Assembly: GCF_039134705.1 (NCBI RefSeq)
Contig: NZ_CP146256.1
Location: 620,001 to 684,000, forward strand
DNA: 64,000 nucleotides
Origin: Kineothrix sp. IPX-CK
Lineage (GTDB): Bacteria > Bacillota > Clostridia > Lachnospirales > Lachnospiraceae
Direction: 5' to 3'
In this document: one piece after another, positions 10,181 to 18,157 of the stretch
Position numbering within the stretch: the stretch's first letter is position 1
Layout of the letters: every line of letters starts with the position of its first letter
Notes under the pieces: generated by a model
Databases searched by the model: none
What the model was told of the DNA's origin: nothing
Seen by the model: the letters and a program-made list of their open reading frames with translations, nothing else
Program-made: the position numbers and the translations under genes

Positions 10181-10792
10181 ATGTCAGAAGTAAAAAAGGG
10201 AACAGAAGTAAAGAAATGGGATGAGGTAAATGGAGCTTCCGGAGAAATTCTGGAGGCTTTTCTTTCCTCGGAAGCGGATGGATATGCCATCTTGCAGATG
10301 AATGATTCTGCGGAAGGGATGCAGTTTATGCGATATGATTTTGTGCAGTCGCAGGGATTCAATCCGGAGATAAATTTCTATGATACGGTGTACGCAGGTC
10401 CACTTAATACACAGTCGCAGGATATTGATTTGATTTTGGATAATCTGTTTATGCGATTCAATGTGGAGAGACCGGAGGACTTTACCGGTCACAGCTTATC
10501 TGTCAGTGATGTAATTGCGCTGAAACGACAGAATGAAGTGAAGTATTACTATGTGGATTCCGTAGGATTTAAGGAACTGCCGGGTTTTGATTCCGGCAGA
10601 AATCCACTCCGTAGTATTGAGGACATGGTGGAGCAGAATGATAACCAGCTGGATGGTGTTATCAATAATGTTCCTGCTGAGACGGTTGCAGAAAAAGAAG
10701 CGAAGTCATCCGTGATTGAAAAGCTGAAAGCAACAGCCCCGGAGAAGCACTGCTCCAAGTGCCACCGTCCAAATGACAGGGAGGCGAGATAA
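10181..10792 (+). CDS. YodL-domain-like ICE protein
   Basis: A 203-residue protein. Its middle section (YDTVYAGPL, then a long helix and FTGHSLSVSDVIALK) resembles the YodL-type domains found in ICE and phage accessory proteins. The C-terminus has a CSKCH motif that may bind metal. The start ATG at 10181 follows GGGAGG, while the longer upstream frame overlaps topB and lacks a ribosome site. The TAATG overlap at 10790-10794 couples it to mobC. Function unknown. Confidence 0.7.
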   Translation: MSEVKKGTEVKKWDEVNGASGEILEAFLSSEADGYAILQMNDSAEGMQFMRYDFVQSQGFNPEINFYDTVYAGPLNTQSQDIDLILDNLFMRFNVERPEDFTGHSLSVSDVIALKRQNEVKYYYVDSVGFKELPGFDSGRNPLRSIEDMVEQNDNQLDGVINNVPAETVAEKEAKSSVIEKLKATAPEKHCSKCHRPNDREAR

Positions 10793-11127
10793 TGCCACCG
10801 GAGAAATCGAAAGGAATATATATCAAGGTTTCTCCGAAAGAGATGCAGGCAATTCGCGAGCGCATGGAGGGTGTAGGCATTCAGAATATGAGTGCCTACA
10901 TGCTCAAGATGGCAATGAACGGATTTATCATTCAGCTGGACATGTCGGATATGAAGGAAGTGCTGCGGCTCATGAAGATTAACAGTAACAATCTCAATCA
11001 GTATGCGAAAAAGGCAAATGAAACCGGGAGCATTTACAAGGAAGACATAAAAGAACTGCTGGGAATGCATAAGGAGTTGCTACAAATGCTGGGAGAAATG
11101 TTGGAGCGATTAGGCAGTATTGAGTAA
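10792..11127 (+). CDS. mobC: MobC-like relaxosome accessory protein
   Basis: A 111-residue protein with a ribbon-helix-helix-like start (IYIKVSPKEMQAIRERMEG) and the MobC-type region NSNNLNQYAKKANETG. MobC proteins help the relaxase bind and open oriT. It lies immediately upstream of the relaxase, which is the expected order, and its start codon overlaps the stop of the preceding gene. Confidence 0.88.
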   Translation: MPPEKSKGIYIKVSPKEMQAIRERMEGVGIQNMSAYMLKMAMNGFIIQLDMSDMKEVLRLMKINSNNLNQYAKKANETGSIYKEDIKELLGMHKELLQMLGEMLERLGSIE

Positions 11128-11142
11128 AGGCAGGTGAGAGGA

Positions 11143-12549
11143 TTGGCAGCTACACGACTGATAGTGATGCATGTGAATAAGGGAAAAACCATAGCGCAGT
11201 GCCTTAAAGACAGAACGGATTATGCTATGAATGAGGAGAAGACGGACCAGGGTACTTATGTGTCTTCCTATGCCTGCAATGCTGAGATAGCGGACAAAGA
11301 ATTTGCAGAATCGAAAAGGGAATATCTGCGGATAACCGGGCGTAGGCCAAAGGGCGACATCATCGCTTATCAGATTCGCCAGTCCTTTAAGCCGGGAGAA
11401 ATTACACCGGAGGAAGCAAACCGTGTGGGCTATGAAACGGCGATGCGCTTTACCAAGGGAGAGCATGCTTTTATCGTAGCGACGCATACGGATAGGGCGC
11501 ATATTCACAATCATGTGATTTTCAATTCCACCAATTTGGATTGTGACAGGAAATTCAGAGATTCGTGGTTTATTGCTTTGGCGTTACAAAAGCTCAGTGA
11601 CTTGATTTGTTTGGAGCATGGACTGTCTGTCATCAAACCAAGGAAACCGGGCGAAAGAGAAAAGCGAACTACTTATCCTAAAAAGGAGAGTATTCGAGCA
11701 AGGATTTGTGAGGATATAGACGCAGTCCTTGCTAAAGAGCCGGCAGATTTTGAAGAGTTTCTGAGGATGCTCAAGGAACAGGATTACGAAATCAAGCGTG
11801 GCAAGCATCCAGCAGTGAAGGGGAAAAGTCAGAAACGTTTTATCCGATTCAGGTCCTTTGGTGACGGATACACACCGGAGGATATTGAAAAACGTATCAG
11901 AGGCGAAGCGGAGCCGGAGCGTGCAGATGATGCACCGAAGAAACGCTGGAGCAAGCCGAAGCGTGATTTTGATTTGCTGATTGATATTCAGGAGAAGCTA
12001 AAGCAGGGAAAGGGCGGAGGCTACAAACGCTGGGCGACCGTTTATAATATCAAGCAGATGGCACAGACACTTCTCTTTTTACAGGAGAAGGATATCCGCA
12101 GCTACGATGTTTTGAGCGAAAAGGCGAACGGTTCCTCTGCAAGATTTAATGAGTTGTCCCAGGCCATTAAGGATGCAGAGAAGCGACTTGGAGAGATAGC
12201 GGTTCTTAGGACGCATATCATTAACTATGCCAAGACCAGAGAGGTATATGTGGCATATCGCAAGTCGGGATACAGTAAGAAATTCTTCGAAGAGCATCGT
12301 GAGGAGATAACACTTCATAAAGCTGCAAAGGATGCTTTCAGTAATTTGCCGGATAAAAAGATTCCGAAAGTAAAGGAGCTGAATGCAGAATATGCGGAAG
12401 TGTTGGCGAAAAAGAAATCTGCGTATGCAGAATATCGCCAAGCGAAAAAGGAGATGCAGGACTATGTAACAGCCAAGCATAACATAGACGCTTTCCTTCG
12501 AGCGCAGGAGAACGAGCAAGAGCGAAAAAAGCAAAGAGAGGCAAGATAA
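11143..12549 (+). CDS. MOBP/VirD2-like relaxase
   Basis: A relaxase that nicks oriT and pilots the ICE strand. The metal-binding HUH motif HTDRAHIHNHVIFNS lies near residues 113-127. The C-terminal half is Lys/Arg-rich and helical, without a recognised extra domain. The start is uncertain: TTG at 11143 (used here, 468 residues, behind AGGTGAGAGG) or GTG at 11134. It is 15 bases from mobC and ends just before a terminator, closing the mobilisation operon. Confidence 0.9.
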   Translation: MAATRLIVMHVNKGKTIAQCLKDRTDYAMNEEKTDQGTYVSSYACNAEIADKEFAESKREYLRITGRRPKGDIIAYQIRQSFKPGEITPEEANRVGYETAMRFTKGEHAFIVATHTDRAHIHNHVIFNSTNLDCDRKFRDSWFIALALQKLSDLICLEHGLSVIKPRKPGEREKRTTYPKKESIRARICEDIDAVLAKEPADFEEFLRMLKEQDYEIKRGKHPAVKGKSQKRFIRFRSFGDGYTPEDIEKRIRGEAEPERADDAPKKRWSKPKRDFDLLIDIQEKLKQGKGGGYKRWATVYNIKQMAQTLLFLQEKDIRSYDVLSEKANGSSARFNELSQAIKDAEKRLGEIAVLRTHIINYAKTREVYVAYRKSGYSKKFFEEHREEITLHKAAKDAFSNLPDKKIPKVKELNAEYAEVLAKKKSAYAEYRQAKKEMQDYVTAKHNIDAFLRAQENEQERKKQREAR

Positions 12550-12554
12550 CATTA

Positions 12555-12606
12555 GGGCAATTATCGGAAAAGTTACAATCCGGTAGTTGCCCGCTTTTTT
12601 TATTTT
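12555..12606 (+). terminator. Rho-independent terminator after the relaxase gene
   Basis: GGGCAATTATCGGA pairs with TCCGGTAGTTGCCC and is followed by a T-rich run (CTTTTTTTATTTT). It ends the conjugation operon. Confidence 0.85.
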
Positions 12607-12916
12607 CTGCGATTGCGAAAGTATCAGCGTTCACAAAGTGAATGCGTAGCCTGACGACTAAGTTGGCAGTTCTGAGGGGATTGGGGATACGCCACAACGA
12701 GCGAAAATGCATGAGGTATATACGAATGCACTGCTCGCCACTTTGTGAAAATATCAGATTTTAGATCAGATTTTGGACGTAGAAGTCCGTTTTATAGGAC
12801 ACTTAATCTGTTAGGATTATACCATCGAAGATAACAACAAACCAAAGAAAATTAAAATGTTATCAAAAAGGAAATGATTTTTTGCAGGTGCTCTTTTTGA
12901 GCAGGAAGGAGTTCTT
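12607..12916. other. Intergenic region with inverted repeats, possible oriT or regulatory zone
   Basis: No gene is seen. TTCACAAAGTG at about 12630 is matched in inverted form by CACTTTGTGAA at about 12740, and inside it CGAGC near 12697 pairs with GCTCG near 12734. This could form a large cruciform next to the relaxase gene. It may be an oriT, but nothing in the sequence identifies a nick site. The far end carries the GTCC/GGAC motif listed separately and leads into the small cargo genes. Confidence 0.4.
12775..12800 (+). promoter_or_regulatory. GGAC/GTCC repeat motif, copy 1
   Basis: GGAC, a 6-base gap, then GTCCGTTTTATAGGAC. The 16-base core (12785-12800) is 15/16 identical to the core at 60252-60267 upstream of the HIRAN gene. 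Both sit 90-120 bases before the first gene of an ICE cargo transcription unit. An operator is the likely role, by inference. Confidence 0.4.
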
Positions 12917-13216
12917 ATGAGTGAATATAATCATGAAAATCGGTGTCCTGAATGTGATGGAACGGGAGGTCACCACTATCCGGGATGTACGTATGAAGGG
13001 ACGGAAGGAAATTATAGATATTCATCGGGTTCAGGGAATGGAATGTCAACATTTGGTGCAATCCTGTGTGTCATTGGAGGCTTTGTCGGAGTCGCTTTCC
13101 TTCTTATGATTCTGAATATTGAGGTTGATGATGTTCCGGCGTTTGTATTGGTGATTCTAATCATTGTCATTACTTCGGTCATTGGTGGCGTGGTAAGTGC
13201 AATAAAAGGGAAATAG
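12917..13216 (+). CDS. Small membrane protein with CxxC motif
   Basis: A 99-residue protein. The N-terminal motif CPECDGTGGHHYPGC resembles a zinc-ribbon or DnaJ-type Cys motif. Two hydrophobic segments follow (about residues 35-60 and 68-95). The ribosome site AGGAAGGAG at 12903-12911 supports the start. A shorter relative with the same Cys/His motif lies at 13404-13652, so these are probably paralogues. Function unknown. Confidence 0.7.
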   Translation: MSEYNHENRCPECDGTGGHHYPGCTYEGTEGNYRYSSGSGNGMSTFGAILCVIGGFVGVAFLLMILNIEVDDVPAFVLVILIIVITSVIGGVVSAIKGK

Positions 13217-13234
13217 AGAACAAGGGAGAATACA

Positions 13235-13351
13235 ATGGAACGAATCATTTTCTGGCTAAAGAAAAAGAAAAGAATGAAAATGAGAAAATGTGGCAGGTGT
13301 TGCCTGATGTGCCCGTTCTATCTGGAGTGCAGAAACGATGGAGAGCTATAA
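13235..13351 (+). CDS. 38-residue Cys-rich basic protein
   Basis: A very small gene: MERIIFWLKKKKRM, then the cluster CGRCCLMCPFYLEC. It has a ribosome site (AAGGGAG at 13222-13228) and lies between two related cargo genes on the same strand. The CxxCCxxC(x5)C pattern suggests metal binding. It has no recognised function. Confidence 0.55.
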   Translation: MERIIFWLKKKKRMKMRKCGRCCLMCPFYLECRNDGEL

Positions 13352-13403
13352 AAGTTTTCTCAAGGATAGAAATATATGATTTTCGGAAAAGGAGGAAGAC
13401 GAT

Positions 13404-13652
13404 ATGAGTGAAGACAGAGGACATTGTCCGGATTGTGGTGGAAGTGATGGGTTTCATTATAGCGATTGTATTTACGATGGAACTGATGGACCAAGAGGTT
13501 ATTACTCTGGTTCAAGATGCGGTTCCAGTGATTCAGGCGGAAAGGTCTGGCTCTTCTATATCATTGCTCTCGTTATCGGCTATGGTATCAATGAATTACT
13601 TGGATCAATCTTGTTAATCGGAATGATATTCTGGCTTATCGTATGTAAATAA
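13404..13652 (+). CDS. Small membrane protein with CxxC motif (paralogue of 12917-13216)
   Basis: An 82-residue protein. CPDCGGSDGFHYSDC at the N-terminus matches the spacing of the motif in the protein at 12917. A Gly/Ser linker and C-terminal hydrophobic segments follow. GGAGG at 13391-13395 supports the start at 13404. Function unknown; probably a membrane protein with a cytoplasmic metal-binding head. Confidence 0.68.
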   Translation: MSEDRGHCPDCGGSDGFHYSDCIYDGTDGPRGYYSGSRCGSSDSGGKVWLFYIIALVIGYGINELLGSILLIGMIFWLIVCK

Positions 13653-13681
13653 AGACGATCAAATCGAAGGAGGAAATGATT

Positions 13682-14152
13682 ATGAATAGAAATGCAAATG
13701 GAATGAGTACAGGAATGGCACTTCTTTGCACCCTTGGAATTTTACTTTTTATTGGTTGGATGATAGATCTGGGTACACCGAAATGCATTAAGAGTGGGTG
13801 TGACAATGATGCTAAGGATGGGAGCAGTTACTGCTACTTACATGATAATAGCACATACAGGTATAAGAGCAGCACCTCGTACAGCGAAAGCTCTAAAAGT
13901 TCATATGGTTCCTCAACCACAAAGAGTAGTGCAACATCTTCCGGCTCAAAGAGCAGTAGCACTACTTCAAACAGCAAGAAAACTTGTTCATCCGGCAGCA
14001 GTTCTTCAAAAAAGAATCACAGTTCTATGGATTCTTATGATGATGGCTACAATGCGGTTTATGAGGACGACGATTACGACTGGGAACGCTACTGGAGCGA
14101 TGATGACTATGCAGCCGGTGTGGATGATGCAATGGAAGATGAAGATTGGTAA
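13682..14152 (+). CDS. Membrane-anchored Ser-rich protein of unknown function
   Basis: A 156-residue protein: one N-terminal membrane helix (MALLCTLGILLFIGWMI), a short Cys/His motif (CIKSGCDNDAKDGSSYCYLH), a long Ser/Lys/Thr low-complexity region, and an acidic Asp/Tyr-rich C-terminus. The start at 13682 is preferred to ATG 13676, which is too close to GGAGG. It shares orientation and promoter zone with its neighbours. Confidence 0.65.
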   Translation: MNRNANGMSTGMALLCTLGILLFIGWMIDLGTPKCIKSGCDNDAKDGSSYCYLHDNSTYRYKSSTSYSESSKSSYGSSTTKSSATSSGSKSSSTTSNSKKTCSSGSSSSKKNHSSMDSYDDGYNAVYEDDDYDWERYWSDDDYAAGVDDAMEDEDW

Positions 14153-14178
14153 AAAATGAGTATTGGAGGATGAGACAA

Positions 14179-14370
14179 ATGAATGAGTTAGTCAAGAAGA
14201 TAATGGAAAAAAACAGGAAAGCAATCGATGAAAATTTTAAAATTATTATGGAAGATAAGTTGCCAACTGCTGAGTTGATAAAATTAGAATTTGAGAGTAT
14301 CAGAAGTTTGATTGACTATAGTGAAAAGCTGGCGCTTGAAGGTGAAAGTGCTATTGAAACTTTAGAATAG
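14179..14370 (+). CDS. Small helical protein of unknown function
   Basis: A 63-residue, charged and helical protein (MNELVKKIMEKNRKAIDENF). GGAGG at 14165-14169 fits the ATG at 14179 better than the in-frame ATG at 14170. No family recognised. Confidence 0.5.
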   Translation: MNELVKKIMEKNRKAIDENFKIIMEDKLPTAELIKLEFESIRSLIDYSEKLALEGESAIETLE

Positions 14371-14413
14371 GTTCTGCTGATAAAAACAGTAAAAGGGAAG
14401 GTAGGGTTTATAT

Positions 14414-14593
14414 ATGGTAGATGCAAAAGAAATGAAAAAAATACTTCGTGCAAATGGGTACGATTTTATTCGCTGTAAGGGTTCTCATTTTATGTATTCA
14501 AATGGGAAGAACACAATAGCGGTAAACAAGGATTTGAACTGTATGGTAGCACGAAGGTTGATAAAACAATATGACTTAGAATATGCGAAATAG
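14414..14593 (+). CDS. hicA: HicA-like mRNA interferase toxin, no HicB beside it
   Basis: A 59-residue protein with the HicA pattern: KEMKKILRANGYDFIRCKGSH, in which G and H of KGSH fit the double-stranded RNA-binding-like fold and catalytic His, then a short beta region (NTIAVNK). HicA toxins cut mRNA and are normally paired with HicB. No HicB-like gene lies on either side. GGGAAGGTAGGG upstream is a usable ribosome site. It is either an orphan or a domesticated toxin. Confidence 0.7.
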   Translation: MVDAKEMKKILRANGYDFIRCKGSHFMYSNGKNTIAVNKDLNCMVARRLIKQYDLEYAK

Positions 14594-14606
14594 GAAGGAA
14601 GCAACT

Positions 14607-14888
14607 ATGGATTGGATGGATTTTAACAGAGATGGAGAAGTAGATGGATTTGAAACATATGTAGGATTGCAGATGATGGCAGGCAGTCGACAGGAGGCAA
14701 TTGCACTGACGGGAGATGATGCCTTCTATACCGGAAGTGATTCTTTGGAAGAGGATGAAGACGAGTTGACAGATGAACTTGAAATGGCTGGGCTCGATGT
14801 AGATGAGTTAGCTGATATGGATGAAGATGAACGAAGAGAAGCTTTGGAAGAAGTAGGGATGGATCTGGATGATTATGATAACTTCTAA
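14607..14888 (+). CDS. Acidic protein with EF-hand-like motif
   Basis: A 93-residue protein. MDWMDFNRDGEVDGFETYVG has the DxNxDGxVDxxE pattern of a single calcium-binding loop. The rest is very acidic. AGGAAGGAAG upstream supports ATG 14607. This type of short protein occurs widely in Firmicute ICE and phage cargo; function unknown. Confidence 0.6.
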   Translation: MDWMDFNRDGEVDGFETYVGLQMMAGSRQEAIALTGDDAFYTGSDSLEEDEDELTDELEMAGLDVDELADMDEDERREALEEVGMDLDDYDNF

Positions 14889-15135
14889 TTTGTAAAGGGC
14901 AGGGGACTAATGAGAGTACCTGCCTTGAAGTGTATGTTACGAATTTAATTAAACTACTATTGTGTGCGTTCAATATATTTATTTATATTATGTGGGAGAT
15001 TTCGATTAACGCCGACGGATGGTTAGGTTGTCGTGTTATATTTATATTTATGTGGATTAAAGGACAATACTTTTCGAATACATTACAATGCCAAAATCCA
15101 CGGTCAAAATCCAGTTATATGAAGATAGATACAGA
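14889..15135. other. Non-coding spacer before the defence operon
   Basis: A+T-rich sequence with no credible gene and no strong hairpin. It marks the border between the small cargo genes and the A+T-richer defence operon. Confidence 0.5.
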
Positions 15136-15164
15136 TTGATTTTGTTCCGAGTTAGGGTTATAAT
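15136..15164 (+). promoter_or_regulatory. Sigma-A-type promoter of the defence operon
   Basis: TTGATT at 15136-15141, a 17-base spacer, then TATAAT at 15159-15164, 46 bases before the first gene. It is the best promoter match seen upstream of the operon. Confidence 0.65.
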
Positions 15165-15210
15165 ATTGACTGTAATAGTGTTTGATTCAACATTGTAGAA
15201 AGGGCAATAA

Positions 15211-15417
15211 ATGGAATATCTATCAATTAGCCAAACAGCAGAAAAGTGGAACATATCAACAAGAAGAATTCGGAGATTATGTACTGAAGGAAGAATTGAT
15301 GGTGCATACAAGGTTGGTGCATACTGGCTGATACCTGAGGATGCAGAAAAGCCAAAAGATGAAAGAGTAAAAACCGGAAAGTATGCAAAACTCCAGAAAA
15401 GAGAAAACGATGGATAG
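15211..15417 (+). CDS. HTH (MerR/excisionase-like) DNA-binding protein
   Basis: A 68-residue protein with an N-terminal winged-helix/HTH of the excisionase type: EYLSISQTAEKWNISTRRIR, then a wing GAYKVGAYWLIPED. It is the first gene of the defence operon and overlaps vsr by 8 bases. Such proteins often precede methyltransferase or Fic genes. A controller role for the operon is likely but inferred. Confidence 0.75.
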   Translation: MEYLSISQTAEKWNISTRRIRRLCTEGRIDGAYKVGAYWLIPEDAEKPKDERVKTGKYAKLQKRENDG

Positions 15418-15838
15418 ACATACACCTGAACAAAGAAAACGTAATATGCAGGCTATACGAAATAGTGGCTCAAATATTGAACGTAAATTGCAATTAGAAC
15501 TGTGGCACAGAGGCCTTCGCTATAGAAAAAATGCAAAGGCAGTTTACGGAAAACCAGATATTGTATTTCTTAGAGACAAGGTGGCCGTATTTTGTGATAG
15601 TGAATTTTGGCATGGATATGATTGGGAAAACAGAAAAGAGGATTTTAAATCGAACAAAGAATTTTGGATTCCTAAGATAGAGAGAAATATCCAAAGAGAT
15701 ATTGAAGTGACTGAACATCTCAAAGCAGAAGGATGGATTGTACTGAGGTTTTGGGGAAAAGACATATTGAAAAAGACTCAAGAATGCGCAGACGTTGTTG
15801 AGCGAACAATAAGAATCAGGAGAGAATATCATGTATAA
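15410..15838 (+). CDS. vsr: Very short patch repair endonuclease (Vsr)
   Basis: A 142-residue Vsr protein. DRHTPEQRKRNMQAIRNSGS is the conserved N-terminal region, and GKPDIVFLRDKVAVFCDSEF followed by WHGYDW holds the catalytic Asp. Vsr nicks T:G mismatches that arise when 5-methylcytosine is deaminated. This fits the C5-methyltransferase gene that overlaps its stop. The start is the ATG at 15410 inside the end of the HTH gene. Confidence 0.93.
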   Translation: MDRHTPEQRKRNMQAIRNSGSNIERKLQLELWHRGLRYRKNAKAVYGKPDIVFLRDKVAVFCDSEFWHGYDWENRKEDFKSNKEFWIPKIERNIQRDIEVTEHLKAEGWIVLRFWGKDILKKTQECADVVERTIRIRREYHV

Positions 15839-16826
15839 GAGCATAGATTTATTTGCCGGAATTGGTGGAATCAGAAGGGGATTTGATAATGCATTTGGAG
15901 ATAATATAGAAACTGTATTTGTATCCGAATGGGATGAACCGGCACAAAAGACATATATCTTAAATTACCCAGGGAGCGAGATAGCAGGAGATATAACACA
16001 GATTGATGAAAAGGATATTCCGTCATTTGATATTTGTCTTGCAGGTTTTCCGTGTCAAGCATTTTCGATGGCAGGCAAGCATGGTGGGTTTGAAGACGAC
16101 TATCATGGTAGATGTAGAGGAACATTATTTCTTGATGTTGCCAGAATTTGTGAATACCATAAACCAAAGGTAATTTTTTGTGAGAATGTAAAAGGATTAA
16201 CTATTCATGACAGAGGGCGAACTTTTAAGGTTATTAAACAGACCTTTGAAGATTTGGGATATGATGTTTTTGCAAAAGTGCTGAACAGCAAAGAATTTGG
16301 TGTGCCACAAAACAGAGAAAGAATATACATTGTATGTTTTAGAAAAGACCTAGGCGTAACTGAATTTCAATTTCCGGAAGGAAAAGATAGCTCCAAGACT
16401 ATTAGGGATATTCTTGACGAAGCTCCAATTAATTCAAAATATTATTTGTCAACAAAATATATGGATACATTGGTAAAGCATAGGGCAAGACACGAGTCAA
16501 AAGGAAATGGATTTGGATACGAAATAAGAAATCTTGATGGCATAGCAGGAACTATTGTTTGTGGTGGAATGGGCAGAGAGAGAAATCTGATTATTGATCA
16601 TCGAGAACATAGTATGATACCGACAACGCATATTAAAGGAGAAATTAATCGTGATGATATTCGGAAGATGACTCCAAGAGAGTGGGCAAGATTGCAAGGG
16701 TTTCCGGACGATTTCAAGTGGGAGTTAGCAGATACTCATATGTATAAACAATTCGGAAACTCAGTTACTGTTAATGTCATTGAAGCTATAGCAGAAGTGA
16801 TAAAAAAAGAATTAGATAAGAGATGA
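15831..16826 (+). CDS. DNA (cytosine-5)-methyltransferase
   Basis: A 331-residue C5-methyltransferase with all main motifs: I DLFAGIGGIRRGF, IV GFPCQAFSMAG with the catalytic Cys, VI ENVKGL, VIII QNRERIY, IX/X RKMTPREWARLQGFPDDF and QFGNSV. The target-recognition region is about residues 195-265. With the HpaII-family enzyme downstream, CCGG is the likely target, by inference. It also resembles DrmMII of class 2 DISARM in type. It overlaps vsr and is 13 bases from the restriction gene. Confidence 0.95.
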   Translation: MYKSIDLFAGIGGIRRGFDNAFGDNIETVFVSEWDEPAQKTYILNYPGSEIAGDITQIDEKDIPSFDICLAGFPCQAFSMAGKHGGFEDDYHGRCRGTLFLDVARICEYHKPKVIFCENVKGLTIHDRGRTFKVIKQTFEDLGYDVFAKVLNSKEFGVPQNRERIYIVCFRKDLGVTEFQFPEGKDSSKTIRDILDEAPINSKYYLSTKYMDTLVKHRARHESKGNGFGYEIRNLDGIAGTIVCGGMGRERNLIIDHREHSMIPTTHIKGEINRDDIRKMTPREWARLQGFPDDFKWELADTHMYKQFGNSVTVNVIEAIAEVIKKELDKR

Positions 16827-16839
16827 TGAGGTGAGTTGG

Positions 16840-17958
16840 ATGGCAAATAAAGGTGAATGGGGTGAACCATATGCTGCACTTAGAATTCTTGGTGATGGTA
16901 AATTATATATTGCAGATAAAAATGGACAAAAAAATCCCAATGAATGGATGAGTGTGTTGGACCTAATACGACATGAAGCAGTTGATAGAGTTGTCACTTA
17001 TCATGTAAAAGAATTGGGAGATGTCAGTATTGAAATTTCAGTAAATAATAATTTTAAGACATCAATTAATTCTTTGCGTTTTATGATGATGGCAGATAGG
17101 CTTTCTTCGGAAATTGTAAGTGGAAGAGGAAGATCGTTTGAAGTATCGGATGAAATTATGGAGTTTTTGAATGAAATAGAAATGCTTCATATCAAAGCAA
17201 AGAGTATTGATAAAAGTGATTTGTTTCTATCGATATGCGATCCGCGAGCTTCAATTATTCGTGAACATATTGGCTTTTCAATAAAATCAGAATTCGGTCA
17301 GAACCCGACGTTATTTAATACAGCCAAGGCTTCCGCTGTTGTATATAAAGTGGAGGGTATGAATGATGAGTTAATGAATAGCATTAATTCGCTGGTAGAT
17401 GATAAGGGACATGCTGCGGTAAGTGAAAGATGTAGCATGCTTATTGAAAATGGATGCCAATTGGACTTTGTGGGTTTTCCATATGCACAGCGTGCAGGGT
17501 GCGAAGCCTTTAAAGAAAATCTTGATTTAATTGATCCAAGATTGGCAGATGTTGTAGAAAGAATGCTATGGAATCACTTCTTTGAACATTTTCCGAAGAA
17601 TGATCTTTCGGACGTAACGAAGTATTTAGTCGAGACAAATCCTTGTAATCTTACCAGACCGGAGATAAAGTATCCGTATATGATTAAGTCGTTTCTGTAT
17701 GCTGCATATTGTGGGATGACAGCATCTACATTATGGAATGGAGAAAGTCAAGTGAATGGTGGATTTATTAAGGTGAGTGCAGAAGGTGAAGTGTTGGCTC
17801 ATTATGCACTTGAATCAGATGCTTTTAAATCCTATTTATATGATAATTGCTATTTGGAATACCCATCGACAGACGAAGGGCATGGTAACTATGCAAAAGT
17901 GTACAAAGAGGGAGAAGAGTTTTTTTTCAGACTAAATTTTCAAATTAGATATAGATAA
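16840..17958 (+). CDS. HpaII-family restriction endonuclease
   Basis: A 372-residue protein. The N-terminus KGEWGEPYAALRILGDGKLY is characteristic of HpaII-type enzymes, which cut CCGG. The downstream features (SINSLRF, GFSIKSEFGQNPTLFN, a late GHGNYAKVY) fit the same family, with the GFSIKSEFG region probably in the active site. ATG 16840 is preferred to GTG 16831 because GAGGTGAG lies just upstream. Together with the C5-methyltransferase and Vsr it forms a standard type II R-M unit. Confidence 0.85.
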   Translation: MANKGEWGEPYAALRILGDGKLYIADKNGQKNPNEWMSVLDLIRHEAVDRVVTYHVKELGDVSIEISVNNNFKTSINSLRFMMMADRLSSEIVSGRGRSFEVSDEIMEFLNEIEMLHIKAKSIDKSDLFLSICDPRASIIREHIGFSIKSEFGQNPTLFNTAKASAVVYKVEGMNDELMNSINSLVDDKGHAAVSERCSMLIENGCQLDFVGFPYAQRAGCEAFKENLDLIDPRLADVVERMLWNHFFEHFPKNDLSDVTKYLVETNPCNLTRPEIKYPYMIKSFLYAAYCGMTASTLWNGESQVNGGFIKVSAEGEVLAHYALESDAFKSYLYDNCYLEYPSTDEGHGNYAKVYKEGEEFFFRLNFQIRYR

Positions 17959-17973
17959 TAGCAGGAGGTCAAA

Positions 17974-18112
17974 ATGGAAAAGAAGGTATTATATGACTTG
18001 TTGGATAAGGCAAGTGCTGATAGTAAAAAGTCCTTAAATAAAGAAGAACAGAAAAAGTATAGGTCAATATTGTTTGAAGCGTTAAAGGAGGAGGGAATTA
18101 ATGATGAAAATG
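17974..18112 (+). pseudogene. Coiled-coil defence protein, N-terminal piece (interrupted by IS66)
   Basis: The first 46 codons of the gene that continues at 23474-24563. It starts with ATG 17974 behind GGAGG. The frame reads into the IS66 end and stops at 18129. Joining the two pieces across the 8-base duplication TGAAAATG restores an unbroken frame (EEGINDENVYFITSGIRF) and a protein of about 410 residues. The intact gene would begin 15 bases after the HpaII-like gene. Confidence 0.88.
18105..18112 (+). repeat. Target-site duplication of the IS66 insertion, left copy
   Basis: TGAAAATG here and at 23474-23481, directly flanking GTAAGCGTC ends. An 8-bp duplication is the rule for IS66-family elements. 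Confidence 0.95.
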
Positions 18113-18157
18113 GTAAGCGTCAGACATAATACGTATTGACAGCTACGGCGCCTTCGA

